Program-made: the position numbers and the translations under genes
The notes under the pieces: model-generated
Seen by the model: the letters and a program-made list of their open reading frames with translations, nothing else
The model's database searches: none
Told to the model about the DNA's origin: nothing
In this document: positions 1 through 9,411 of the stretch, piece after piece
How the letters are laid out: each line of letters starts with the position of its first letter
Position numbering within the stretch: position 1 is the first letter of the stretch
Assembly (NCBI RefSeq): GCF_025370785.1
Contig: NZ_JAMXFA010000006.1
Coordinates: forward strand, 156,924 to 220,923
Direction of reading: 5' to 3'
Source of the DNA: Laspinema olomoucense D3b
GTDB taxonomy: Bacteria > Cyanobacteriota > Cyanobacteriia > Cyanobacteriales > Laspinemataceae
Length of the DNA stretch: 64,000 nucleotides

Positions 1-410
<410 letters not shown>

Positions 411-440
411 GTTTATCTTAGGTTAGTTCAGTGTTTTGAT

Positions 441-476
441 TAAAAAAGGGCGATCAGTTGCGATCGCTCTTTTTTA
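441..476 (+). terminator. Rho-independent terminator after gap1
   Basis: Arms 442-455 and 462-475 form a 14-bp stem with one G-T wobble and a 6-nt loop, running into T6. A GCGATCGC octamer is part of the right arm. It lies 31 bases past the gap1 stop. Confidence 0.8.
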
Positions 477-630
477 AATCTTTAACTTCAAAAGCCCAAT
501 CCTCCCTAGTCTAGTTACCCTTAGAAAGGGCTGAAGCGAACGCTTCTTTGACTAACTCTTCCTTGAGTTCAATCTTTCTGACCCTGGGCGACAAAATTAG
601 TTAAAATATCAGACAACCCTAGGCAGGGAA

Positions 631-651
631 TCAGACTGTGGAACAGTCTGA
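631..651. repeat. Short perfect inverted repeat in the Uma2 leader
   Basis: TCAGACTG (631-638) and CAGTCTGA (644-651) are perfect 8-bp arms around a 5-nt loop. TCTGACCC follows nearby. It sits about 65 bases before the Uma2 start; it could be an operator or a leader hairpin. The rest of 477-716 shows nothing I can name. Confidence 0.4.
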
Positions 652-716
652 ACTCAAAGGGTCTGACCCAGACTCAATGGTGTTGCTTCCCATTTAATAA
701 TTGAGAGGTATAATTT

Positions 717-1409
717 ATGGTAACCACCCCTCAACCTACAAAGGTCATCTACCCCGATTGTGATGGAAATCCGATGTCTGATAATACCCGCCAGTTTCGT
801 TGGATTGTGGTGATTAAAGAGAATTTAGAGATTCTGTTTGATGAGGATCCGAATGTTTTTGTGGCGGGGGATTTGCTTTGGTATCCCATCGAAGGTAATA
901 ATAAACTGCGTCAAGCGCCTGATGTGATGGTGGCGGTGGGACGACCGAAAGGCGATCGCGGGTCTTACAAGCAATGGGAAGAAGGGAACATCCCTCCCCA
1001 AGTGGTGTTTGAAATTCTCTCCCCGGGAAATCGTCTCAAGGAGATGGCGAAGAAACAGCAGTTTTATGACCGTTATGGGGTGGAAGAATATTATGTTTTC
1101 GACCCCGATCGCCTCGATTTCAATGGGTGGATACGCACTCAGGCGGGTTCCCTGGAGGTGATTGAGCAGCCGGAAAATTGGACGAGTCCCCGTTTAGGGA
1201 TTCGCTTTGAATTGCAGGAGGAACAGTTCACTATCTACCGTCCCGATGGGGAGCGATTTCTGACTCCAACGGAGTTAGCCAAACAAGCTGAACAACAACG
1301 GCAGGAGGCTGAACAACAACGGCAGAGGGCGGAGTCAGCCGAAGCACGTCTGCGGGAATTGGAGGCTCGTTTGCGTGAACTAGAAGGCGATCGCCATCCT
1401 GAAGGGTAA
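717..1409 (+). CDS. Uma2 family (DUF820) endonuclease-like protein
   Basis: A 230-residue member of the Uma2/DUF820 family, a PD-(D/E)XK nuclease-fold group greatly expanded in cyanobacteria with no settled role. The core covers about residues 25-170 and shows the typical APDVMV, PPQVVFEILSPGNR and YDRYGVEEYYVFDP segments, in which the Asp and Glu are the expected metal ligands. After about residue 180 there is a Q/E/R-rich coiled-coil tail (EQQRQEAEQQRQ, LRELEARLRELEG), a common family extension. The start is an ATG preceded by GAGAGG. It appears to be a single-gene unit. Nuclease activity is inferred from the fold only. Confidence 0.85.
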   Translation: MVTTPQPTKVIYPDCDGNPMSDNTRQFRWIVVIKENLEILFDEDPNVFVAGDLLWYPIEGNNKLRQAPDVMVAVGRPKGDRGSYKQWEEGNIPPQVVFEILSPGNRLKEMAKKQQFYDRYGVEEYYVFDPDRLDFNGWIRTQAGSLEVIEQPENWTSPRLGIRFELQEEQFTIYRPDGERFLTPTELAKQAEQQRQEAEQQRQRAESAEARLRELEARLRELEGDRHPEG

Positions 1410-1889
1410 GATGAGCAGGCTCAACCGGGTGCAACAGTTTCGCCCCTGTGAACTGTTCCCAGGGTTAGGGGGGGGATCCCAGGAGTTTGCCCGGGTTGGA
1501 AAGGGATGGGAATGGTCTTATATCCCTTTTGAAGTCAAATCCGGTTGAAAGCCTGATCCCTCATGGCCTAAAACGGCACAAAATCGTTAATTGGTCTTAA
1601 GGTGACCGCACTGTGGATAATAGGGCGTGGAGTTAGCTAGATCACCCCAAAAGCCCTAACTTCAGCGTCCTAAACTCACGGCAACTGAGGCAAAATAGCC
1701 AACTCTAATCCGGCAATATACCGTAGATTTGTGAAAATCTTGTGAACGTGGGAAGAAATATACCGGGAGGCAGAGAGTCACCAGGAGGGGCGATTCCTTC
1801 GGAAGGCTTCGCCAACGCACTCTAGGCAGAGAAGGCGATTCCCGGTGAACTCCCCCCGATTCCGATGTACCAATCTGCCGCTATTCTCC
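1410..1889. other. Gene-free stretch with repeat-like fragments
   Basis: No convincing coding frame. At 1534-1546 the string TCAAATCCGGTTG matches the terminal repeat of the MITE-like element at 7466-7620, probably a relic. Around 1790-1850 there is a palindromic CCTTC-GAAGG segment followed by TTCGCCAACGC, of the kind seen in dispersed cyanobacterial repeats. Nothing else recognised. Confidence 0.4.
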
Positions 1890-2459
1890 CTAAAATCCGT
1901 ACAGTTCATAGAATGACTCTTGACCTAAATGGGGGGCATATTTTTTCACGAGGCTTTCTAAATCTTCCCCCGCGTCTAAATCAATCCAATCGTCCACTGA
2001 CCCGCGAAAGCACCACCGTTGTACCCAGAAATTCTTCGAGTCTTTCCTCCTCCGAAATCGCATCATTGGGGTATAAGTGAGGAGAGATGTTAAATGCTGT
2101 GAGGCGTTATACCCTCCGAATGAGCTTAAGATGTCCGATACCTTGCCGACATCTTGATCCGGAAGATGGATAATCATACTGTGGTCTTTAACATCAATGA
2201 TGAAATTTTTAATTTTGCTGTATTTTTTGATTCCCTGATCTACTATCTCTAATTCGCGATCGCTAAACACTTTGGGCTGGATTTTCCGCAAATAGACTTG
2301 ACTATTGGGATTTTCATAAATTTCAAACCCCTCGGGAATCGAATCTAGTAAATTCCCCTCAGTTTTGAGGGAAAAATAATACTTAGGCTTGCCGGTTTTA
2401 GTGGTGCTTTGGTGCAGAACATAGGTTTGACCTCGACGATTAGTATATTGAAGTACCAT
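1890..2459 (-). CDS. Conserved hypothetical protein
   Basis: A 189-residue soluble protein that I cannot assign to a named family. It opens with a basic segment rich in aromatic residues (MVLQYTNRRGQTYVLHQ), has IPEGFEIYENPNSQVYLRK near residue 45, and ends with an acidic stretch (SVDDWIDLDAGEDLE). No signal peptide, membrane segment or metal-binding motif is visible. The ATG start and open frame look genuine, and comparable proteins of unknown function occur in other bacteria (from memory). It lies 82 bases downstream of the protein-kinase gene on the same strand, so the two may share a transcript. Confidence 0.65.
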   Translation of the reverse strand: MVLQYTNRRGQTYVLHQSTTKTGKPKYYFSLKTEGNLLDSIPEGFEIYENPNSQVYLRKIQPKVFSDRELEIVDQGIKKYSKIKNFIIDVKDHSMIIHLPDQDVGKVSDILSSFGGYNASQHLTSLLTYTPMMRFRRRKDSKNFWVQRWCFRGSVDDWIDLDAGEDLESLVKKYAPHLGQESFYELYGF

Positions 2460-2541
2460 GTTTAGACTCCGAACAAGAAACGATTAAGGAATGATTCTAT
2501 CACTGATTCCGGATGCGAGTCAGGTGGTTTTTATTGTCTGC

Positions 2542-3966
2542 CTATCCGAGTTCCAACCATTCCTCGATTTCTTGGGCTAACCAGGCACATTCTTCTTCCG
2601 TGAGTTTTCGTCCGGTATTTCCAAAGGCATATTGTTGATAATATCCGGGTCTCGGTCCGGCGGTGAGGGCAACTCCCATGACAAATTTTTTATTGTCGTA
2701 GAAAATCGAGGCGGTTTGAATCTGGGCGGTGACGCCGAGTTGTCGGCGATAGGTAAATCCTAACCGCTTTTGCTGGATCTCAAAGCTGTTGCGATCGCGT
2801 TCTAAACAGACGATGGTTCGTTCAAAATACTCGCTCAAACAGGCAACCATCCCCAGAGGAATTAAGATCGGTAGGATCACGGTTGCCACGGGCAGGACCA
2901 AGGACAACAGGGACAAGGAACCAATGCCGATTAACAGATACACGAATACTTGGGCAATGAAATCAGAGGTGCTGAGATTATTTCGTAAGGAGGCGACGGT
3001 ACGCTTGATCAGGTTTAGCCCCCCTTGCCATAGGTTTAACCCCCAGGTTACCACTTTTAAGCCCGGTTCGGGTAGGATGATTTCTAATTTTTGGGGGTTT
3101 TTGCGCAGTTGAATGGGGGTGATGTCTGATTGAGCAGAGGGGGCGGTGTCTGTGGAGAGGGTAGCGACTCCTTCTAAGGCGGCGATCGCTTCGGTTGCTG
3201 TGGGATAGCGATTGTCCACCTGGGTTTCTGTCAGGGTTTGTAACCAACTGATTAAATAGGGGCTGAATTTGGGACTGAGGCGATCGCCAAATTCCAGTTG
3301 CAAGTTCTTCTGTAGTAAGTCCGCCGGGGGTACTCCGGTGAGTAAGTGCACCAAGGTTGCACCGACGGCATATAAATCCGACGCCGGGACCGCCTGTCCC
3401 CCAAATTGTTCTAACGGAGTATAGCCATAAGTACCAACTACGGTAAAACTACGTCCTGGAGTGAGCAGGTTCCGGTCCTGTACTGCTCCGAAATCCACTA
3501 AATAAATTTGGTTGTCTTCTCCTAATATAATATTGCTGGGTTTAATGTCCCGGTGGAGTACGGGAGGATTTAACTGATGAAGGTAACATAAGATATTTAA
3601 CAGGGCCGTGGCTATCCGCTCAACTTCCTCCTCAGTAAACCGCCTGCCGCGATCGAGCCAGTCCTGAAGGGATACCCCGGGAATATACTCCTGAACTAAC
3701 CCGGACCACAAGGTCCCATCATCGATCGCAAAATAATCCCGATACCGAGGAATGCGCGGGTGGGCTAAATTTTGGAGGACCTTCGCCTCCCGTTCAAATA
3801 GCTTGAGACTTTCCCACGCTTTCGCACCTCCCCAGACGAGCAACTTCATCACCACGAGTTCCTCTGTGGTCAAATCCACCGCTAACCAGGTCTCCCGGCT
3901 CGGGTTATCATTCAACTGCTCTTGCAGTTGGTATCGCTCTTGTAATACCGCCCCTGTTTCCGGCAT
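2542..3966 (-). CDS. Serine/threonine protein kinase with C-terminal membrane segment
   Basis: A 474-residue PknB/SPKc-type kinase. In the kinase domain (about residues 10-275) I see the ATP lysine in VVMKLL, the catalytic loop HRDIKPSN, the DFG motif and a substituted activation segment (TYGYTPLEQ in place of APE). The glycine-rich loop is degenerate: LNDNPSRETW carries no GxGxxG, as in several cyanobacterial kinases, so ATP affinity could be unusual. Residues about 330-385 are strongly hydrophobic (LLIGIGSLSLLSLVLPVATVILPIL) and probably form one or two membrane passes, followed by a roughly 90-residue conserved tail. The ATG at 3966 is preferred to an upstream TTG at 3990. Confidence 0.88.
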   Translation of the reverse strand: MPETGAVLQERYQLQEQLNDNPSRETWLAVDLTTEELVVMKLLVWGGAKAWESLKLFEREAKVLQNLAHPRIPRYRDYFAIDDGTLWSGLVQEYIPGVSLQDWLDRGRRFTEEEVERIATALLNILCYLHQLNPPVLHRDIKPSNIILGEDNQIYLVDFGAVQDRNLLTPGRSFTVVGTYGYTPLEQFGGQAVPASDLYAVGATLVHLLTGVPPADLLQKNLQLEFGDRLSPKFSPYLISWLQTLTETQVDNRYPTATEAIAALEGVATLSTDTAPSAQSDITPIQLRKNPQKLEIILPEPGLKVVTWGLNLWQGGLNLIKRTVASLRNNLSTSDFIAQVFVYLLIGIGSLSLLSLVLPVATVILPILIPLGMVACLSEYFERTIVCLERDRNSFEIQQKRLGFTYRRQLGVTAQIQTASIFYDNKKFVMGVALTAGPRPGYYQQYAFGNTGRKLTEEECAWLAQEIEEWLELG

Positions 3967-4132
3967 AGTGTCATAAACCCATCTGGACAAAGTTAAGTGT
4001 TTCCCTCTCTAGGTTAGCAATTCTTGCTCCGGGATAGAGAGGCTTGTGGGTTAAGGACCCTCGATGGGGGTTTTCCTGGATGCGCGATGGGTGTACCCGG
4101 GTGACGGGTTCGCGAGGAGGTGGAGACTCCCT

Positions 4133-4189
4133 GGAAAACCGCCTCAATTAGGCCAATTAAAGCAATTAGGCCAGTTGAGGCGGTTTTCC
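4133..4189. repeat. 15-bp perfect inverted repeat with internal direct repeats
   Basis: GGAAAACCGCCTCAA (4133-4147) and its exact reverse complement (4175-4189) enclose a 27-nt loop. The loop region carries CAATTAGGCCA twice (4145-4155 and 4163-4173). No T-tract follows on either strand, and no gene ends nearby, so it is not an ordinary terminator. Confidence 0.75.
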
Positions 4190-4673
4190 GGGGTGCGATT
4201 CATTAAATAGAGAGAACGCCAGGTTCTAAGGGTATCCTTGTGGAGTAAAAAGGGCGATCGCTTGACTGCTGATGGTAGGGGGTGACCAGCCCGACTCGCC
4301 CAAAATCCGATTCAACGGGGAAGTGGTAACAAAAGTCAAGTGATCAGGATAACATTCGCTGTGATTATTTGGGAAAAATTTAACCTTTATTTCCCAGGAA
4401 TCCGAGGTTCTCACAAGAGGGAAATCCCCTAGAGGCTTGAGGGACTAGGGATTCCTCTGTCGGATCAATTTGACCCCTAGGGGAGCAAGGGGACTGCTTA
4501 ACATTAAGTAATAAACAACCCCCGGGATGTTAAAGCAATCTAAATATTCTTTTAACAAAGTTGCTGCTAGTGGCGGGAGAAAATAAGGTACAATATTTTA
4601 AATTATCTAACAAGCTTAAGAATTAACAGCCAAATCCAATTGTCATAAAAAGTTCAAAAAAAGATTTGAAAAC

Positions 4674-4703
4674 TTGTCGGATTTTAAAAATCTGAGCTAT
4701 GAT
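4674..4703 (+). promoter_or_regulatory. Candidate sigma70-type promoter of ppsA
   Basis: TTGTCG (4674-4679) and TATGAT (4698-4703) are separated by 18 bases, giving a leader of about 75 bases before ppsA. AGGAG occurs 9 bases before the start codon. This is prediction from consensus only. Confidence 0.5.
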
Positions 4704-4783
4704 TTACATGGAAAGTGAAAAACAAAGAAATTTAACTTTCTAACACTCTTAAAGACGAGCATCAGGTAACAGGAGTAGGATAT

Positions 4784-7303
4784 ATGGTTTCTACAGCTCC
4801 AGAACAACAATCAGCCAAAGGTTCCAAAGAAACACAGTTTGTACTTTTCTTTGAAGAAGTCGGATTAGCAGATTTAGGCTTGGTGGGGGGTAAAAATTCC
4901 TCATTAGGTGAAATGATCCAACAGCTTGAATCAAAGGGAGTCAACGTCCCCACAGGCTTTGCAACCACGGCTTATGCTTATCGGTATTTTATCGAGAAAG
5001 CAGGCTTAGAGCAAAAACTACGGACGTTGTTTGCGGATCTGGATCTCAATGATGTCAACAATCTGCGGGAGCGCGGTAAGCAAGCGCGGGCGATGGTGAT
5101 GAATACCCCATTCCCGAAAGAATTAGACGACGCGATCGCCGAGGCTTACCTCAAATTGTGCGAACGGTATGGTGCCAATGCTGAATTCTGCAAACGCTTT
5201 GGTCCAGAGTATCAAGAAGTCTGCGAAAAATTTAGCAGCGATCTTGACGTAGCTGTTCGTTCTAGCGCTACTGCCGAAGACTTACCTGATGCGAGTTTTG
5301 CCGGACAACAGGAAACCTACCTCAACGTCCACGGCGTCAAAGGTGTGCTGGAATCGTGTCATAAGTGCTTCGCGTCCTTATTTACCGATCGCGCCATCTC
5401 CTATCGCCATCAATATGCATCAAAGCGTCCCGACTTTGACGAGTTCAGCGTGGCACTTTCTGTAGGCGTCCAAAAAATGGTGCGGTCTGACTTAGCCAGT
5501 TCCGGCGTCATGTTCTCCATCGACACGGAAACCGGCTTCAAGAACGCCGCCTTAGTTACCGCCGCATACGGTTTAGGGGAAAACGTGGTCCAAGGTGCGG
5601 TCAACCCTGACGAATACTTTGTCTTCAAACCGACCCTCAAAGAAGGCAAACGCCCAATCCTCGAAAAACGCCTGGGCAGCAAAGAAATCAAAATGGTGTA
5701 TGACGTAGGCGGGTCGAAACTGACGAAGAACGTTCCAGTTTCTGCTCCCGAACGCGATCAATACTGTATCAACGATGATGAAATTCTCACCTTAGCGAAA
5801 TGGGCCTGCATCATCGAAGACCACTATAGCGAATCCCGGGGCAAATATACCCCGATGGACATTGAGTGGGCCAAAGATGGGATTACGGGCGAACTCTTCA
5901 TCGTGCAAGCGCGTCCAGAAACCGTCCAATCCCAAAAAGCTGGAAACGTCATCCGTAACTTCAAACTGCAAGGAAGCAGTGATGTCGTAGTCCGGGGTCG
6001 TGCGGTTGGCGAAATGATTGGTCAAGGGAAAGCTCGCGTTATCTTAGATGTCCACAATCTCGACCTGTTCCAACAGGGTGAAGTCTTAGTTACCAACAAG
6101 ACGGACCCGGATTGGGAACCGATCATGAAAAAAGCGAGTGCGATCGTCACCAACCAAGGGGGACGGACTTGCCACGCTGCTATTATCGCCCGGGAAATGG
6201 GGATTCCAGCCATCGTCGGTTGTGGGACTGCCACCGGGGATATCAAGAGTGGTCAAGAGGTCACCGTGTCCTGTTCTGAAGGTGAAGAAGGCAAAGTCTA
6301 CGAAGGTCTAGTTCCCTTCGAGGTTCTCGAAACGGCGATCGACAACCTGCCACGCACCAAGACCAAAATCTTGATGAACGTCGGCAACCCAGAAGAAGCC
6401 TTCGGTTTATCCTCTATCCCCTGCGATGGCGTTGGTTTAGCCCGGTTTGAGTTTATCATCGCTAACCACATCAAAGCTCACCCCTTGGCCTTGATTCACT
6501 TCGACAAACTCGAAGATCAAGCCGTCAAGAGCGAGATTGCTGAACTGACGAAACTGTATTCGCACAAACCGGACTTCTTCGTAGACAAACTGGCTCATGG
6601 TATCGGCACGATCGCCGCTGCCTTCTATCCCAACCCCGTGGTTGTCCGGATGTCTGACTTCAAGAGTAACGAATATGCCAACCTCTTAGGCGGTAAGCAA
6701 TTCGAGCCCAAAGAAGAAAACCCGATGATCGGCTGGCGTGGTGCTTCTCGCTACTACGACCCCAACTATACCGAAGCCTATGGGTTAGAGTGCGTCGCCC
6801 TCAAACGGGTCCGGGACGACATGGGTCTGACCAACGTCATTCCGATGATTCCCTTCTGCCGCACCCCTGACGAAGGTCGCAAAGTGTTAGAGACCATGGA
6901 AAAATACGGTCTCAAACGCGGCGAAAACGGTCTGCAAGTCTATGTGATGTGCGAAATCCCCAGTAACGTCATTCTGGCGGAACAATTCGCGGAAGTCTTC
7001 GACGGCTTCTCCATCGGTTCTAATGACTTGACCCAGCTCACCTTGGGTCTGGACCGTGACTCCTCCTTAGTGGCTCACATCTTTGATGAACGCAACCAAG
7101 CGGTTAAAGATATGGTGACAATGGTCATCCAAACTGCTAAGAAAACGGGTCGCAAGATTGGGATCTGCGGTCAAGCGCCTTCGGACTATCCCGAATTTGC
7201 ACGCTTCCTCGTGGAACTGGGTATCGACTCGATCAGCTTGAACCCTGACTCGGTGATGAAGACCCTCCTCGATATCGCCAAGTTGGAAGAAACCATGAAA
7301 TAA
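4784..7303 (+). CDS. ppsA: Phosphoenolpyruvate synthase
   Basis: Converts pyruvate, ATP and water to PEP, AMP and phosphate (EC 2.7.9.2), letting carbon re-enter gluconeogenesis. At 839 residues it is slightly longer than E. coli PpsA and collinear with it. Domains in order: an ATP-binding domain (VGGKNSSLGEM near residue 38, VAVRSSATAEDLPDASFAGQ near 157), a swivelling phosphohistidine domain with GGRTCHAAI holding the catalytic His464, and a C-terminal PEP-binding barrel ending in GICGQ with the expected catalytic Cys795. The overall match is to PEP synthase, not pyruvate-phosphate dikinase. It is monocistronic, with its own promoter and terminator. Together with NifJ and PFK in this window it marks the pyruvate/PEP node. 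Confidence 0.95.
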   Translation: MVSTAPEQQSAKGSKETQFVLFFEEVGLADLGLVGGKNSSLGEMIQQLESKGVNVPTGFATTAYAYRYFIEKAGLEQKLRTLFADLDLNDVNNLRERGKQARAMVMNTPFPKELDDAIAEAYLKLCERYGANAEFCKRFGPEYQEVCEKFSSDLDVAVRSSATAEDLPDASFAGQQETYLNVHGVKGVLESCHKCFASLFTDRAISYRHQYASKRPDFDEFSVALSVGVQKMVRSDLASSGVMFSIDTETGFKNAALVTAAYGLGENVVQGAVNPDEYFVFKPTLKEGKRPILEKRLGSKEIKMVYDVGGSKLTKNVPVSAPERDQYCINDDEILTLAKWACIIEDHYSESRGKYTPMDIEWAKDGITGELFIVQARPETVQSQKAGNVIRNFKLQGSSDVVVRGRAVGEMIGQGKARVILDVHNLDLFQQGEVLVTNKTDPDWEPIMKKASAIVTNQGGRTCHAAIIAREMGIPAIVGCGTATGDIKSGQEVTVSCSEGEEGKVYEGLVPFEVLETAIDNLPRTKTKILMNVGNPEEAFGLSSIPCDGVGLARFEFIIANHIKAHPLALIHFDKLEDQAVKSEIAELTKLYSHKPDFFVDKLAHGIGTIAAAFYPNPVVVRMSDFKSNEYANLLGGKQFEPKEENPMIGWRGASRYYDPNYTEAYGLECVALKRVRDDMGLTNVIPMIPFCRTPDEGRKVLETMEKYGLKRGENGLQVYVMCEIPSNVILAEQFAEVFDGFSIGSNDLTQLTLGLDRDSSLVAHIFDERNQAVKDMVTMVIQTAKKTGRKIGICGQAPSDYPEFARFLVELGIDSISLNPDSVMKTLLDIAKLEETMK

Positions 7304-7360
7304 TCCAGCTTTCCTAGTAAGATAGGCAGCCGGGAGAATTCATTCTCCCGCGCCCGAAAC

Positions 7361-7388
7361 AAAGCCCGCATGAGCGGGCTTTTCTTTG
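7361..7388 (+). terminator. Terminator of ppsA
   Basis: AAAGCCCGC (7361-7369) and GCGGGCTTT (7374-7382) form a perfect 9-bp stem with a 4-base loop and a T-rich tail. A second hairpin (CGGGAGAAT, 7331-7339, with 7342-7350) lies between it and the ppsA stop. Confidence 0.85.
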
Positions 7389-7465
7389 TGTAATATCCTG
7401 TTGCGGGATCACCCCTTTTGAGCTCACCCCCTTTCGCCCCGAAGCCCCTCTGCTAACACCTACTC

Positions 7466-7620
7466 CTGATATCAAATTCGGTTGCTCCAGGTCTATAAAA
7501 ACCCACACCCTTAAGGGTGGGTCTATACGGACGTAGACGCGCTAGCGGCTTCGGTGAAGGGTAGCCCGCCTGCGCGGGCTGAAGAGAAAAACGACTTTTA
7601 ACAACCGGATTTGGTATCAG
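7466..7620. mobile_element. MITE-like non-coding element with 19-bp terminal inverted repeats
   Basis: The ends CTGATATCAAATTCGGTTG (7466-7484) and CAACCGGATTTGGTATCAG (7602-7620) are inverted repeats matching at 17 of 19 positions. The 155-bp element has no reading frame but contains internal hairpins: CACCC-TTAA-GGGTG (7506-7518) and AGCCCGC-CTGC-GCGGGCT (7563-7580). The ends resemble those of small non-autonomous elements scattered in cyanobacteria. I could not define a target-site duplication. A partial copy of one end occurs at 1534-1546. Confidence 0.7.
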
Positions 7621-7736
7621 AGGAGAGGGAGAATAATTTAATTTGTTTATTGCTGTAGGAGGGAGAAGAGAAGGCGGGAAAATTTGCTGCTGAGTTCGTC
7701 CTCCTAGCCCTCCTCCTAAGATGATTTGGCAAAGTT

Positions 7737-8411
7737 ATGAACAGTAAAAAAATGAACCGACCCATTTTAATCGGCACTATCGGAAGTGTTTTGCTGCTGC
7801 TGTTGCCGGTGCAGAAGTGGTTGCCATTAGAAATTAGTTTTTTAGAGGCGATCGCCGTTGTGACTTCGGCCTGGAGTGTCTGGCTCCTTTCTAGGAATAA
7901 CCCCTGGGGATGGTGGATTGGTTTAGTAGGAGTGGTTGCCTATAGCTGGGTGTTTTATCAGGTTCGGCTCTATGGGGAGGTGGGGATTCAACTCTTTTAT
8001 TTAGTCACCAGTTTGCAAGCGATTTACAGTTGGTTGCGGGGCGGGGAAAATCACACCGAAAAACCGATCGCCCGGATTCCTTATCGGTGGATACCTTGGC
8101 TGGTGGGAATATTAACCGTGAGCGTGATGGGGTTGCGATCGCTCTTAATTGCCATGAATGGGAGCGCCCCTTTTTGGGATGCCCTAACCACCGTTGCTAG
8201 TGCGATCGCCCAGTTATTATTAATGCAGCGCTATGTGGAAAGCTGGTATTTATGGATTGGGGTAGACACCATTTATGTTCCCCTTTATGCCTCCCGAGGA
8301 CTTTACCTCACCAGTTTTCTCTATGCCATATTTTGGCTATTGGCGATCGGAGGATTGCAAAACTTTAAACGACTTTATTCTGCACAAAAACAGGAGAAGC
8401 CAGAAGCATGA
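7737..8411 (+). CDS. pnuC: Nicotinamide riboside transporter PnuC
   Basis: An inner-membrane protein of 224 residues that takes up nicotinamide riboside (family knowledge). About seven hydrophobic segments are visible, starting with ILIGTIGSVLLLLLP near residue 10. Typical PnuC wording includes SVWLLSRNNPWGWWIGLVG, and the W/Y-rich ligand-site residues near VAYSWVFYQVRLYGEVGIQ. Its TGA overlaps the ATG of the next gene (ATGA at 8408-8411), so the two are translationally coupled. That gene encodes the matching kinase/adenylyltransferase, which supports nicotinamide riboside as the substrate. Upstream SD is weak; an ATG at 7752 is an alternative start. Confidence 0.9.
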   Translation: MNSKKMNRPILIGTIGSVLLLLLPVQKWLPLEISFLEAIAVVTSAWSVWLLSRNNPWGWWIGLVGVVAYSWVFYQVRLYGEVGIQLFYLVTSLQAIYSWLRGGENHTEKPIARIPYRWIPWLVGILTVSVMGLRSLLIAMNGSAPFWDALTTVASAIAQLLLMQRYVESWYLWIGVDTIYVPLYASRGLYLTSFLYAIFWLLAIGGLQNFKRLYSAQKQEKPEA

Positions 8412-9382
8412 AACTGGGGGTTACCGTCGGCAAATTCTATCCCTTCCACCGGGGACATGATTATTTAATTCGCAAGGCAAAAGCTCAAGTGGAGCAATTA
8501 GTTGTTGTGGTAGGGGCAAAACCCGAACAAACGATTCCCGGCAGCATACGAAGGAACTGGATTCGAGTCATGCATCCCGATGTTGAGGTGTATGAAACCC
8601 TGGATGATTTGCCCGAAGCGCCAGAACCTTGGGCAAAACGCACCTTAGAATTACTGGGAGGAAGGCAACCGGATGTTGCTTTTACTTCTGAGGCATACGG
8701 GGAACCTTGGGCGGCGTTTATGGGTGCGCGACATATTGCGATCGACTGCCCTCGGGAGGTATTCCCCATTTCTGGAACCCAACTGCGTCAGGACCTCGCA
8801 ACCCATTGGCAGATGCTCACTCCTCCGGCAAAAGCCTATTTTGCCAAGCGCATCGCTGTGGTGGGAGTAGAATCGAGTGGGACTACAACCCTGGCGCGAT
8901 CGCTGGCAGAACAGTATCAAACCGTATGGGTCCCGGAATACGGGCGATGGTATTGGGAAGGACGGCAATATCTCGCCAATTCCGACAATTGGGATAGTGA
9001 CGAGTTTATCCAAATTGCTGAGGGACAAATCGCCTGGGAAGAGGCACTGGCAATACGTGCTAATCGCTTGGTGGTATGTGATACGGACCCTTTGGCTACC
9101 TGTATTTGGCATCGCCGGTATCTCGGGTCAGACTGTGAGAAATTGGAACAGATAGCCGCGAGGGGAAATTATGATTTGTATCTGCTGACTGCACCGGATT
9201 TTGGTTTTGTGCAGGATGGCACTCGGGAAAGCGAAGCCCTCCGGATGACGATGCACCACTGGTTTCTCGAACTGTTGGAACGTCAGGGAAAACGATATAT
9301 TTTGCTGGAGGGAAGTCACGAGGGGCGGATGGTTCAGGCAACGGAGGCGATCGCCCAAGTTTTAAAGTTTCCCTCTTTTTGA
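8408..9382 (+). CDS. nadR: NadR-type NMN adenylyltransferase / ribosylnicotinamide kinase
   Basis: A 324-residue bifunctional NAD-salvage enzyme. The N half (about residues 1-140) is a nucleotidyltransferase with GKFYPFHRGH carrying the HxGH-type signature and FPISGTQLR near residue 120. The C half (about 148-324) is a kinase with the P-loop GVESSGTTT. It should phosphorylate imported nicotinamide riboside to NMN and adenylylate NMN to NAD+. The DNA-binding repressor domain found in enterobacterial NadR is absent, so it is probably purely enzymatic. It is coupled to pnuC by a 4-base overlap, with AGGAG upstream of its ATG. Confidence 0.9.
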   Translation: MKLGVTVGKFYPFHRGHDYLIRKAKAQVEQLVVVVGAKPEQTIPGSIRRNWIRVMHPDVEVYETLDDLPEAPEPWAKRTLELLGGRQPDVAFTSEAYGEPWAAFMGARHIAIDCPREVFPISGTQLRQDLATHWQMLTPPAKAYFAKRIAVVGVESSGTTTLARSLAEQYQTVWVPEYGRWYWEGRQYLANSDNWDSDEFIQIAEGQIAWEEALAIRANRLVVCDTDPLATCIWHRRYLGSDCEKLEQIAARGNYDLYLLTAPDFGFVQDGTRESEALRMTMHHWFLELLERQGKRYILLEGSHEGRMVQATEAIAQVLKFPSF

Positions 9383-9411
9383 GCGATCGCCCGGTTGACA
9401 ACTGGAGAAAC

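Larger units (their letters stand above)
3967..4783. other. Long divergent spacer between the kinase gene and ppsA
   Basis: This 817-base spacer between divergent genes holds a long hairpin (4133-4189) and the probable ppsA promoter (4674-4703). A 62-codon minus-strand frame at 4226-4414 has no family resemblance and is not called. The last 280 bases are AT-rich, as expected of an upstream region. Confidence 0.6.

Noticed and set aside
1890-2080. Plus-strand frame at 1865-2080
   Set aside because: It is the antisense shadow of the minus-strand gene at 1890-2459.
4226-4414. Minus-strand 62-codon frame in the ppsA upstream spacer
   Set aside because: No SD, no family resemblance, and the spacer has other regulatory-looking features.
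4784-7303. Pyruvate, phosphate dikinase (ppdK)
   Set aside because: Motif wording and overall collinearity follow E. coli PEP synthase.
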